DNA from: Thecamonas trahens ATCC 50062 | Lineage: Eukaryota; Apusozoa; Apusomonadida; Apusomonadidae | Reading direction: 5' to 3' | NCBI RefSeq assembly: GCF_000142905.1 | Contig: NW_013657661.1 | Span: 261,793 to 325,792, forward strand | Length of the DNA stretch: 64,000 nt | Part shown: in pieces, positions 54,908 to 63,863 of the stretch | How the letters are laid out: the number at the start of each line of letters is the position of its first letter | Numbering within the stretch: position 1 is the stretch's first letter | The notes under the pieces: model-generated | Told to the model about the DNA's origin: nothing | What the model saw: only the letters and a program-made list of their open reading frames with translations | Databases searched by the model: none | Translations under genes and position numbers: made by a program

Positions 54908-57900
54908 ATGGACTCTCTGGAGGCAGAATTGAGTGACGGGCTGGAGGTGACGTCGGCTGACCTGCTCTCTCCGGGCTCGGGCGAGGGCACAAGCTTCTCG
55001 TGGCAACTGTCGGGCGACGACGATGACGACGATGATGTCAGCGGAGGCTCTGGTGGCTCGCTTGACGACGATGGCGAGCTCGGGCTAGATCTCTCGGACG
55101 CGACCGACGACTTGGATTTGGATATCTCGGTCGAAGGGGTTGAGCTCTCGTCCGACGACGACGACGCATCGATTGTTGACATCTCTTCGCCGTCGGCTGA
55201 TGATGCCGGCGCAGTGCTGGCGGCCGAGGCCGAGGCCGAGGCTGCTGTCATGGCTCGTGTCCGTGCCGAGGCGGAGGCTGCGGAGGCTGCTGCTGCCGAG
55301 GCCCAGGCGCGCGATGCGGCAGTGGCAGCGGCTGCTGCCGAGGCGACGGCCAACGCTCGAGTGGTGTCAGCGAACGTTGCGGCGGAAGCTGCGGCGGCCA
55401 TTGCGGTTGCGGCCGAGGAGATTGCGGCCGAGGCCGACGATGCCGAGACCTACAAAGCTGCTGCCCTAATCGAGAGCATAGCCGAGGACGAAGCTGCTTC
55501 CGCCGTCCAAGACGAGGTCACAGCTGTGACCGAGGCTTCTTCTGCTGCTGAAGCCCGAGCTCTTGCGCAGCAGCTTGTTGAAGAGGCAGCCGCCGAACTT
55601 GAGCTTGCGGTTGCCGAGGCAGCCGCTGCTGCTGCTGCGCATGAACTCGCGACGGCCGAGGCTGAAGCAGCCAAGGCATCCGCCGCTGCACGGGCACATG
55701 CAGAGGCGGCGGCGGCGGCGGAGGCGGCGGCGAAGGCAGAGGCAGAGACGGAGGCAGAGGCGGAGGCCGAGTGGGCGGCGGCGCCCAAGCGGTCGCCAGA
55801 GACGGAAAAGGTGGCCATCCGGGTTGTCAGCAGCGATTCGGCCGAGGCCATCGACCTGCTCCCGCCGCAGGGCCGTGAGCCATTTGTCTCGTTCGTGCCG
55901 GGCCACTCGCGGCTGCTGGCGTCGATGCACACGCATGACGAGCTGACTGGCGCTCACCCTGACTCTAACTACGAGCGAGTGGTGCTCAAGGGGACGTTGT
56001 CGCAGCGGCATGCGCGTGCGTTGCAGCTCCTAGATGATGCGCGAGCGGATGTGCGCAGTCTTGCGGGCGAGTTGATGCACCTCAAGGCGCGCGAGTTGTC
56101 GCGGGCCAAGCTCCTTCGGATGGGGCTTACCCCGGCCGACATTGAGTCGTCCATTTACGGCCCAGCCATGCGGAACGACGGCTCTCTCCTCACGGTCGAG
56201 GCGTTGATGGTGCAGGAGATCGAGGACTGGCGGGCCAAAATCGAGGCCGACGTTGCGGCCATGAAGGCCAGCTTTGAGGCGCGCAAGAAGCGGCTTTCGT
56301 CGGCCAACGCACGGCTGCGCAAAGAGCTGCACCGGGCGCAGCGTTCAGCAGAGCTCACCGCCCGCGAGCCATCGCCTTCAGCGGCGCTTTACTCGGCTCG
56401 CGACAAACTCCGCGCCAACGCCATTACCATCCAGGCGCTGCGAGCCAAGCTCGACGCCGGGCGTGCGCAGTACGAGTCGCTGACGCTAGAGGCGGCCGAG
56501 CTGCACGCTCGTGAGCGTGAGCGCTCGGCAGCCTGGATCAACAAGGAGCGCCAGCTTCGGCTTGAGTTTGAGACTTCGGAGCGCGGCATCAAGCTCCTCA
56601 CCCGACTCAAGACCTATTCGCAAACCATCAGCGACTTGCGTGAGAAGTTGGCGGCGGAGCGGGCAAAGGTGGAGAGCGCCGAGGCGCGGACGGCCGAGGT
56701 CGAGGCCGAGCGCGACGCCAAGCAGGCTGAGCTTGGCCGGGTCCAGGCCGAAGCTGAGGCGGCGGCGGCGGCGGCGGAGGCGGCAGAGGCTCGGCTCCAT
56801 AACGACGTCGCCAACGCCCGGGCTGAAATGAGCGACACCAGCAAGCAGCTAGCACGAGCGCACGCTACGATCAAGGCACTGGAGGGCTCGTTTGAGGAGG
56901 CAGCCACCAAGTTTGCTCGCCAGGAGGGCCAACTCCGCGAGGTCCACGCTGCCGAGACCGCGTCACTTCTGGCCAAGTATGAGAAGACCAAGGAGATTCT
57001 CAAGGGCAAGGTGGCCAAGGCCAAGTTGGTTGCTTCGAGCCAACAGCAGCGGGCCGAGACGGCCGAGGCCAAGGTGGCCAAGCTCTCGCGCAAGCTTCAG
57101 GCTACACATGTGCAGATGTCCCAGGAGCTCGAGAGCTCGCGAGTTGAGCGTGAAACGGTGGAGGAGGCGGCGCAGGCGCGCGAGCTCGAGCTTCTCGAGC
57201 AGCTCAACGAGCTGCGGCACTCGCAGGCGCTGACCCACTCGACGTCGCTGGACCAGCTGCGCGACCTCGAGGTCTCGATCCAGGAGACGCAGCGCAAGGC
57301 CAACCACCGGGTGGCGTTCTTGGAGCAAGAGCTGGAGAAGGCGGCAGCAACGGCGGAGGCGTCCAAGGTGGCCACCGCGGCTGCAGAGCGGCGGGCCGAG
57401 ATGGCCGAGGCCCAGCGGGCAGCGCTGGAGAAGGCACTCAAGGACGAAAAGGTCAAGCTTGCCGAGGAGATTAGGCTCACCGGCGAGCTGCAGGACCAGG
57501 TGGCAAGCCTCGAGCAGGAGCGGCTGGCACTCAAGCGCAACATCATGGCTGCAGAGACTGCGGACATGGGCCAGGACGAGAAAGACGCCATCATGGAGGT
57601 TGTCCACAAGAACGAGCACATCAAGAGCCTCGAGGACGTGGTCGCCTCGCAGCGGGCCGAGCTCAACTTGGCCTCGGTCGAAAAGCAGGCACTCGAGGTC
57701 GAGCTTTCAGCGGCTCGGCAGACGCTCAAGCGGTACGAGGAGCTCGGCCTGGACCGGCCGTCCGGCCGGCGGCACAAGTCGCCCGAGGTTAGTCAAGCTC
57801 CAGAAGCGGTGGCGATGGCGGCGCTCGAGCCAGCGGCGGCAGAAGCGGCGCCGGCTGCTGCGCCCAAGTCCGAGACCATTCAGTTTGAAATGTCGTCCGA

Positions 57901-58084
57901 CGACGACGATGGCGACGGCGACGGCTTTGCCGCACAGGCGCTCAAGTCGGTCGGCCTCGCGGCGATGGCAGAAGAGAGCGGCAGCAGCGGCGGCGGCGGG
58001 TACAACCCGATTGCGTCGCTGGGCGGTCGCGACGCGTACGCACTGACGTCGTCGGACGGCGAGCTCGACTTGCCTGGAACATGA
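54908..58084 (+). CDS. Long coiled-coil protein, 1,058 residues
   Basis: Single exon; ATG at 54908 in CACCATGG context. The first 100 residues are acidic and Ser-rich. Residues about 100-290 are nearly all Ala and Glu in helical heptads, coded by GAGGCN-like repeats. A more complex block (about 300-450) includes FVSFVPGHSRLLASMHTHDELTG and RMGLTPADIESSIYGPA, which may be a small domain. A continuous coiled coil then runs to about residue 960, and an acidic Gly/Ser-rich tail closes it. No family is recognised; flagellar, centrosomal or golgin-type roles are all possible. It converges with the Kelch gene (68 bases between stops). Confidence 0.8.
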   Translation: MDSLEAELSDGLEVTSADLLSPGSGEGTSFSWQLSGDDDDDDDVSGGSGGSLDDDGELGLDLSDATDDLDLDISVEGVELSSDDDDASIVDISSPSADDAGAVLAAEAEAEAAVMARVRAEAEAAEAAAAEAQARDAAVAAAAAEATANARVVSANVAAEAAAAIAVAAEEIAAEADDAETYKAAALIESIAEDEAASAVQDEVTAVTEASSAAEARALAQQLVEEAAAELELAVAEAAAAAAAHELATAEAEAAKASAAARAHAEAAAAAEAAAKAEAETEAEAEAEWAAAPKRSPETEKVAIRVVSSDSAEAIDLLPPQGREPFVSFVPGHSRLLASMHTHDELTGAHPDSNYERVVLKGTLSQRHARALQLLDDARADVRSLAGELMHLKARELSRAKLLRMGLTPADIESSIYGPAMRNDGSLLTVEALMVQEIEDWRAKIEADVAAMKASFEARKKRLSSANARLRKELHRAQRSAELTAREPSPSAALYSARDKLRANAITIQALRAKLDAGRAQYESLTLEAAELHARERERSAAWINKERQLRLEFETSERGIKLLTRLKTYSQTISDLREKLAAERAKVESAEARTAEVEAERDAKQAELGRVQAEAEAAAAAAEAAEARLHNDVANARAEMSDTSKQLARAHATIKALEGSFEEAATKFARQEGQLREVHAAETASLLAKYEKTKEILKGKVAKAKLVASSQQQRAETAEAKVAKLSRKLQATHVQMSQELESSRVERETVEEAAQARELELLEQLNELRHSQALTHSTSLDQLRDLEVSIQETQRKANHRVAFLEQELEKAAATAEASKVATAAAERRAEMAEAQRAALEKALKDEKVKLAEEIRLTGELQDQVASLEQERLALKRNIMAAETADMGQDEKDAIMEVVHKNEHIKSLEDVVASQRAELNLASVEKQALEVELSAARQTLKRYEELGLDRPSGRRHKSPEVSQAPEAVAMAALEPAAAEAAPAAAPKSETIQFEMSSDDDDGDGDGFAAQALKSVGLAAMAEESGSSGGGGYNPIASLGGRDAYALTSSDGELDLPGT

Positions 58085-58152
58085 ACGCAACGACAGAGCA
58101 AGATAGATGGGGGGAAGCGGGAGCAAGTTAAGCTAAGCGACAGGTTTACGCA

Positions 58153-59439
58153 CTACTCGTTGGTGTCGACGTGGGTGACATTCCAGGCGGCCATGGTGGG
58201 GGTGCGGTCGGCGGTCTCGCCGCCGATGACCAGAAAGTGGCCGTCGCAAGGGATGACGCCGTGGGCGACGATGCCAGCGGGCTCGTTGACCGACTTGAGC
58301 GGGTGCCACGACTCGGAGGCAAAGTCGTAGAGCCACGGCGATTGCGAGTGCCACGACGGCTCGCCCGATTCGGGGTCGACAGTGGCGCCGCCGACGACAA
58401 TCATGGTGCGGCCGCCGTCGGTAGAGACGGCCGAGGCGCCGGCAACCGGCAGCGGCGGGCCGCCGCCGTCCGAGCCCATGCGGCGCCAGGTCTTGGACGA
58501 GAGGTTGAACGCCCAGACGGCGTTTGCCGGCTCGACGCCGTCGGGGACCGACTCCTTCATGGCGGCCTCGAGGGCCGGGTAGCCGGGGCCAAAGACCACG
58601 ATTTCGGGGGCGAGGGCCGAAGGGACAGCGGCGTGGCCCGCAAGCGCAACGGGCGCGTCGGGTGACGGCCCGTGGGCCTTGGCATCGTACAGCTTGGTCC
58701 ACTTTGAGCTCGGAACCGAGTACGACCAGACATCTGCGGTGGCGACCTGCGGGCCACGGCCGCCGATGATGATGGCCGAGGCTGAGGCGCCCTCGATGAG
58801 GGTGGCAGTGTGCAGGTCGCGCGGCTCGGGGAGCTCGGGCAGGATGTGCCACTCACCGGCGACGTTGCCGCGGGAGAGAGTCTGCGGGTAGACAACAAAG
58901 CGCCAGAACTCTGCGGTGCGGGCGTTGCGTCCAGTCGAGCCGCCGGCCATAAACAGCGAGAGCGATGACTCCGAGGTGGAGAACGAGTGGCCGAAGCGGG
59001 CGTCGGGCCCGGCGTTGAGCGCCTGGACGGCGACCCAGCCCTTGGGCGCTTGCTGCTTGTTGGGCGAGGAAACGACCTTGCGGACCACAAACTCGCTCGA
59101 GGCTGTGCCATCGGGCGGCGAGCCCACATCGCCACCAAGGACAAAGACGTGAGAGCCAAGCTGTGCCGCGCCCAGTCCGCAGCGGCCGGCGGGCATGGAT
59201 GCCGACTCCGGGTCGGGCACTGGCTCCCACACCAGGGTGGAGGGAAAGGCCGATGACGAAGCCCAGCGACGGGCGAGGTGAGCAGCAGCAGCAGCTTCAT
59301 CTACACAAGGTCTCATGTTCTGCAACAAAGCAGCCACTGTTGCACCAGTCATTCCTGTGCCCGTGCCCGTAGCCTGCAGCCAGCGGCGTGTTGCCATGGC
59401 GGCAGCAGTGCCAGTGCCACGTCCCAGCAGAGAAAACAT
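58153..59439 (-). CDS. Kelch-repeat protein, possibly mitochondrial
   Basis: 428 residues from the ATG at 59439, single exon. The N-terminal 70 residues have many Arg and Ala and no acid until late (ATRRWLQATG, ARRWASSSA), which looks like a mitochondrial presequence. The rest holds about six Kelch repeats with the usual double Gly after hydrophobic strands (VFVLGGDVG, LFMAGGSTG, IIIGGRGP, IVVGGATVD, FLVIGGETA) and Trp before the next blade. A six-bladed propeller is expected. There is no BTB or F-box. The partner is unknown. Confidence 0.82.
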   Translation of the reverse strand: MFSLLGRGTGTAAAMATRRWLQATGTGTGMTGATVAALLQNMRPCVDEAAAAAHLARRWASSSAFPSTLVWEPVPDPESASMPAGRCGLGAAQLGSHVFVLGGDVGSPPDGTASSEFVVRKVVSSPNKQQAPKGWVAVQALNAGPDARFGHSFSTSESSLSLFMAGGSTGRNARTAEFWRFVVYPQTLSRGNVAGEWHILPELPEPRDLHTATLIEGASASAIIIGGRGPQVATADVWSYSVPSSKWTKLYDAKAHGPSPDAPVALAGHAAVPSALAPEIVVFGPGYPALEAAMKESVPDGVEPANAVWAFNLSSKTWRRMGSDGGGPPLPVAGASAVSTDGGRTMIVVGGATVDPESGEPSWHSQSPWLYDFASESWHPLKSVNEPAGIVAHGVIPCDGHFLVIGGETADRTPTMAAWNVTHVDTNE

Positions 59440-59939
59440 GGCCACCGGGGGAGGGGGGGGGAAGAGGAGGAGAAGGCGGGAGGGGAGGGGAAGGGGGGGG
59501 GGAGGGAAGAGAGAGAGAGAGAGAGAGAGTGTGTGTGGGAGATGTGTGGGTATGGAACGGGAGAGGGTGGAGTGTGAGCCAGAGGCTGTGTGGGGAAGGA
59601 CTCCTCCCGTGGTGTCGTCATGGGTAGACTCGGCTGTGTTTTGGCGGCTGTTCGGTGGCTCTCCGCCGCTTGGTGATGGACGGAATGATGAGCCTCTCGA
59701 CCCATTGCCAGTACCTTGATGGCTTTTGCCTTTTTGGTTTTGGCAAAAAGCCTGCCGCTCTTTTGCGCTGCGCTATCTGTCATTCATGGCGGTTGGTTGG
59801 TTGGGTGGTTGGGCATTGGCCGTGGCTGCACTCGACATGAACGATGCGGTTGCTGCATGGGAGGGAGAGGGAGGGGGAGAGGGAGAGGGAGAGGGAGGAG
59901 AGGGAGGTCACCACTCGACGCCACATCAGGATCCAGATC
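59440..59939. promoter_or_regulatory. Divergent spacer Kelch / TPR-like with GA repeats
   Basis: 500 bases. G-rich sequence at 59450-59505 and a GA/GT run at 59511-59540 lie upstream of the Kelch gene; a GAGGGA-type run (59860-59910) lies upstream of the TPR-like gene. No other features. Confidence 0.5.
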
Positions 59940-61532
59940 ATGGACGTTGCGGCGATGGATGTGGGTCGGAGCAATGAGGCGCGGCTCTCTGATGTGTACT
60001 CTGATACGGCTCTGTTCCCCGAGTACGACCCTGTGCCCCTCGCGGGTCTGGTGGGTACCCCGAGTGTCCACCTCGTTGGCTACGCAGAGACCACCGGCAA
60101 GCTCTCGTCCGGCGAGACGCTCCCACTGGCAGACGTCCCGCTCGCTGCCCTGACAGAGGTACGCACGCCATGCGCAACTCCCCTCCCCACAACCTGCTCC
60201 CATGTCTGCCGTGGGCCCCCGTCCTGTCCGCCATGGGCCCCCGTCCTGTCCCTGTCCCTCTCGCCAGGGATGGATGGCCGGGATGGCTGGGAGGGAAGGA
60301 GATGGCTGTGGTCATGGCGATGGTGGCGATGGTGGCGACGGCAATGATGGCGATGGCGGCGATGATTGATAGTGACTTACATGTCTGTGGATGGGGTGTG
60401 GGGTGTGGAGTAGCGTGCAGAGATTGCTTTTGCGGCTGGGCAGTACGAGCAGGCGAAGGAGCTGTATGCGGCTGCTGCTGGTCAGGTCGGCAGCGATACG
60501 CCGCGGGTGCTGCGGGCAGCGCTGGCGTTTAATGCCGGAGTGGTGGCAGAGGAGCTGGATGACGAAGCGTCTGCAGCAGATGCATACATGGTGGCGGTGG
60601 GCGAGCTTGATGCGCTGGTGGCCAGCGGCGAGGATGTGGAGGGAGCCGGCGATCAGCTGGTGATTGCGGCCCGCGCTCTCGGACTTGTGCTGATGTCCGA
60701 GGGCCGGACCGAGGAGGCGTACGCACTGCTGCAGTCGTCGCGGGCGGCGGGCGACGGCGGGGTGCTGTTTGTGCTCGCCACGCTGGCGCGGATGCTTGGC
60801 ATGACGACGGCTTCGATGGAGCACATGTGCCAGCTGCTGGTGGCTGTGGCGCCAGGGGTTCTCGACTCTGTGGCGCTCGGTGCCAACGAGCTCGGCGCAT
60901 GGCTCAAGAACGCGCCAGCGTCGGCGCAGGCTCTTTGGCTTTTTACCGTCGACGCCTGTGTGTGCGATGGCTACGTGGAGGAGGCCGAGTTTCTGCTCAC
61001 CCTCCTAGCCGCCGGCATCGACGCCGCTTTTGGCCCGTCGTCGGTCGAGGCCAACGCCATGACCATGGAGCAGGTCTCTTTCTACGATCGCGAGGGCAAG
61101 GAGCCGGCCCATCCCCCGGAGATCATGTCGGGCTTTACCCGCCCGGCCATGCCTTATGCGCTCTCCCGGGCCGAGGCTGTGCTCTCGCGCGGCAGTGCCG
61201 GCAAGTGGTGCCTGCGCGTGGCGGCACCGGCGGCTATTCTGCCGCCGGGCAAAGGCGCGCACGTCCTCGAGCTTGATGCTGTCGAGATGACCGAGGCGGG
61301 CGCAGCAGCTGCAGCCGCCGCCATTTGCACAGCCACTGCCGAGACGACGAGCCTCTTTGACCTGTGGCTCTACGCCGAGGCGCCGACGGGCGCCTTCCCG
61401 CTCGACTTTGTCAAGCACCTCGCCACCGCCCTCGCGGCCGACAACGTCGGAACTCGGGTCTGCACTGCGCAGCCCAGTGTACGCAAGGCATCGCCATCAG
61501 CGTCGCCATCAGCGTCGCCGTCGGCCTCTTGA
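59940..61532 (+). CDS. Unknown protein with TPR-like N-terminal half, 442 residues
   Basis: Two exons, 59940-60158 and 60423-61532 (phase 0), donor GTACGC; the acceptor is CAGAG, since the frame needs the second AG. After splicing the text reads LTEIAFAAGQYEQAKELYAAAAG, a TPR-like helix pair (small residue at position 8, Y at 11), and more helix pairs follow to about residue 300. The second half has an acidic helix and beta-like segments, and ends in a Ser-Pro-Ala microsatellite tail. I do not recognise the family. It lies upstream of the F-box gene on the same strand, 338 bases away. Confidence 0.7.
60159..60422 (+). other. Intron of the TPR-like gene
   Basis: A 264-base phase-0 intron with GTACGC donor. 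The acceptor uses AG in GCAGAG; the nearer CAG would shift the frame. It contains ATGG-rich low-complexity sequence. Confidence 0.75.
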
Positions 61533-61870
61533 GAGGCGAGGAAATGACTCGGGGGCTTCGACTCGCTTCGAGAAACTGATTTGCGTGAGAGGTCGAGACT
61601 CGTCCAGAAGGCTTGTTGGCGCAGTAAAACCGGCGTGATCCAGGCACATGAATAGCAGAGGACAAGGGCCACCAGCAGACGCTACAGCCAGTACTGGCAT
61701 ACGAATCGTACGGGAGTGTGGGCCAGGCATCATGCTGCGCGCGTGCGGGTGATGTGCGATGGCGGAGGAATTGGCAGCCAGCGGAGGAGGGAGCGACACT
61801 CGACTCATCACGACGAGGGCGGCGGAGCAAGGCACAGGGACGGCGGTCCAAGGAAAAAGACATAGAAACG
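61533..61870. other. Spacer between TPR-like and F-box genes
   Basis: 338 bases on the same strand. No repeat, gene or distinct signal seen; it should hold the 3' end of one gene and the promoter of the next. Confidence 0.5.
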
Positions 61871-63193
61871 ATGGAGTCTGAACTTGATCAGTTCCGGGAA
61901 GAGTGGTTGGCGGAGCTCAACGAGTCGCATGCGGTCAATCGCGAGATTCTGGCCGAGGAGACGGCCGACGAAGCGCGGCTGCGGCAGGCTCACGAGCTCT
62001 TCTGCCGAGCTGCCGCGCTCGAGCGGTCGGGCCAGGTCACCGAGGCCATGCACACCTACCGCGAGGCGTTTATTCTCGACCCGGACGTCGACGTCTCGAA
62101 CCGCCATGCCTATGCCCAGGCGCGGGCGGCGGCGGCGGAGGTGGCCATGGCGGGCAGAGACGACGGCGGTATGCCGGCTGACGCCAGACCGGCAACATTG
62201 GCCGACGACGACGGGCGAGTCGAGAGTGGGTGCGACGGCGATGCAGGCGACGGCGGGCAAGATTTGCTTGCGCACATCTTGTCAGGCGAGGCCGGACGAG
62301 TGGCGCTGAGTCACGATGATGCCGACGGCGGCGACGAAGGGTGTGCTGGCAGTGGGCTTCGGCTTGGTGACCTACCTCTGGAGCTCTTGCTTGAGATCCT
62401 CAAGTGGCTGGACGTGGCATCACTGGAGTCGATTGCGCGTGTGTGTCGGCTGATGTTTGTGCTCTCGCGCGACAATGCGGCGTGGCGAGAGCGGCTGCAT
62501 CGAGTGTCCAAGCCGGTGCTTGCGCGGCTGCTGCCGCGAGTGGGCTACTCGTGGCGGACAGCACTGGCGTGTTGTCCGCTGGTGCGGACGGGCGGACTGT
62601 ACATTTGCCGTGAGACGTACTACCGGCGTGGTGGGCAGCGATGCCGCAACGGGACCATCTTCGAGCCGATGTACCAGTGCGTGTACTGGCGGTATCTCCA
62701 GTTCCACGCAAACGGCGAGTTTGCCTCGCTCTGCACGCCAGAGCACCCGTCGCGGGTGGTACGGTGGCTCGGAAGCAGCTGGACAATTGGCGAGGATGGG
62801 GCCGAGGGCCGCGGAGCCGGAGGCCGGTACGCGGCGGCCAAGCACAGCAAGTCGCGTCCGCTGCGGACGGGCAGCTTTGTGCAGAGGGATGGGCGGCTCG
62901 AGGCGACGGCACAAGACTCTACAGGCAGCGCAGGGTCATCGACCAGCCGGACCGCCGAGTTTGTCTTCCGCATGCGGCTCAAGCGGTTCGGCCGGCCGGC
63001 GACGGTGTCTGCGGCGCGGACGCCGGCGCAGGTGTGGACGCTCAACGCGGGCAAGATCGTGCTCGAGTCATACGCGGCGCACCACCCGTCGGGCAAGGTC
63101 ACGCCGTACCTTAACAAGCCGCAGGAGTACCACTTTGTCTCGTACGACGAGCTGGCGCGGTTGGAAGAGGCGCCTGCGCCGGAGGAGTGGTGA
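61871..63193 (+). CDS. FBXO9: F-box protein, FBXO9-like
   Basis: 440 residues; the ATG at 61871 begins ESELDQFREEWLAEL. Residues about 35-100 form a helical repeat like the TPR/MIT region of FBXO9 (AHELFCRAAALERSGQVTEAMHTYREAF). The F-box spans about 165-210 (LGDLPLELLLEILKWLDVASL, VCRLMFVLSRDNAAWRERL). The C-terminal domain carries the FBXO9/Hrt3-like block GLYICRETYYRRG followed by VYWRYLQFHANGEFASLCTPEHP. FBXO9 is the substrate receptor of an SCF ubiquitin ligase; in animals it targets Tel2 and Tti1. Domain order and the C-terminal block make the assignment good. The gene is convergent with the last gene, with only 7 bases between stops. Confidence 0.88.
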   Translation: MESELDQFREEWLAELNESHAVNREILAEETADEARLRQAHELFCRAAALERSGQVTEAMHTYREAFILDPDVDVSNRHAYAQARAAAAEVAMAGRDDGGMPADARPATLADDDGRVESGCDGDAGDGGQDLLAHILSGEAGRVALSHDDADGGDEGCAGSGLRLGDLPLELLLEILKWLDVASLESIARVCRLMFVLSRDNAAWRERLHRVSKPVLARLLPRVGYSWRTALACCPLVRTGGLYICRETYYRRGGQRCRNGTIFEPMYQCVYWRYLQFHANGEFASLCTPEHPSRVVRWLGSSWTIGEDGAEGRGAGGRYAAAKHSKSRPLRTGSFVQRDGRLEATAQDSTGSAGSSTSRTAEFVFRMRLKRFGRPATVSAARTPAQVWTLNAGKIVLESYAAHHPSGKVTPYLNKPQEYHFVSYDELARLEEAPAPEEW

Positions 63194-63200
63194 GCAAGGT

Positions 63201-63863
63201 TTAATAAGACGATGTCGATGACGCCGTGGTGGTAGCTGTTGTCGAGGCAAACGATGAGGCCGGCGACGACGGGCGGCGAGACGACTTGCCGCGGCGACGG
63301 ACAGCGCCAAACGACGAATTGGCGCTGACTCCCGACGGCCCGACAGAGAACCCGTCATAGGTCGGAGTAGCAAGGCGGCGGCGGCGCGCGCGCTTGCGAG
63401 CAGCCTTGGCTCGCTCCTGGGCCTCGTAGGTTCTCTGCCACTCTGCGCGCGACTCGCGATCGATCATGCACGCTGTGCAACAGTCGAGCTCCTGCAGCTC
63501 AGACGACTCGGAGAGTGTGTAGCTGTACTCGTCGGACGAGTCGTCGTACGAGGCCATGACACGAGCATGGATGGGCTTGCCTGAGGCGCGGGCGGCGGCG
63601 CGACGGCGGCGGCGGCGCTCGCGGCGGCGCTCTTCCTCCAATTTTGCATTGGGATCTGAGCAGCCCCAGCAGACAGCACAGGAGAAGTCTTGCTTGGCCC
63701 GACCGGCTGCTTCCTTCCGCTTGAGCATGTCACGCTTGCGCGCCTCCTCCGCCTTGCGGTTGCGCTCCCGCAGCTCGGCCGCCAGCAGCTCCTCCGAGTC
63801 AAACTCGTCCGGGTTGGCCGCCACGGCCTCCTTTTTGCCTTCGTCCTTCTTCTTGCTCGACAT
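63201..63863 (-). CDS. Unknown small basic protein with Cys pairs, 220 residues
   Basis: Single exon from the ATG at 63863. Not recognised. The N-terminal half is charged helix (Glu/Arg/Lys) with a CAVCWGC segment near residue 62-68; a basic poly-Arg stretch follows, then CCTAC near 130, so the Cys residues might bind a metal. The tail is Ser/Thr-rich. The start is preceded by CA-rich and C-rich sequence on the sense strand. Nothing in the sequence gives a function. Confidence 0.65.
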   Translation of the reverse strand: MSSKKKDEGKKEAVAANPDEFDSEELLAAELRERNRKAEEARKRDMLKRKEAAGRAKQDFSCAVCWGCSDPNAKLEEERRRERRRRRRAAARASGKPIHARVMASYDDSSDEYSYTLSESSELQELDCCTACMIDRESRAEWQRTYEAQERAKAARKRARRRRLATPTYDGFSVGPSGVSANSSFGAVRRRGKSSRRPSSPASSFASTTATTTASSTSSY

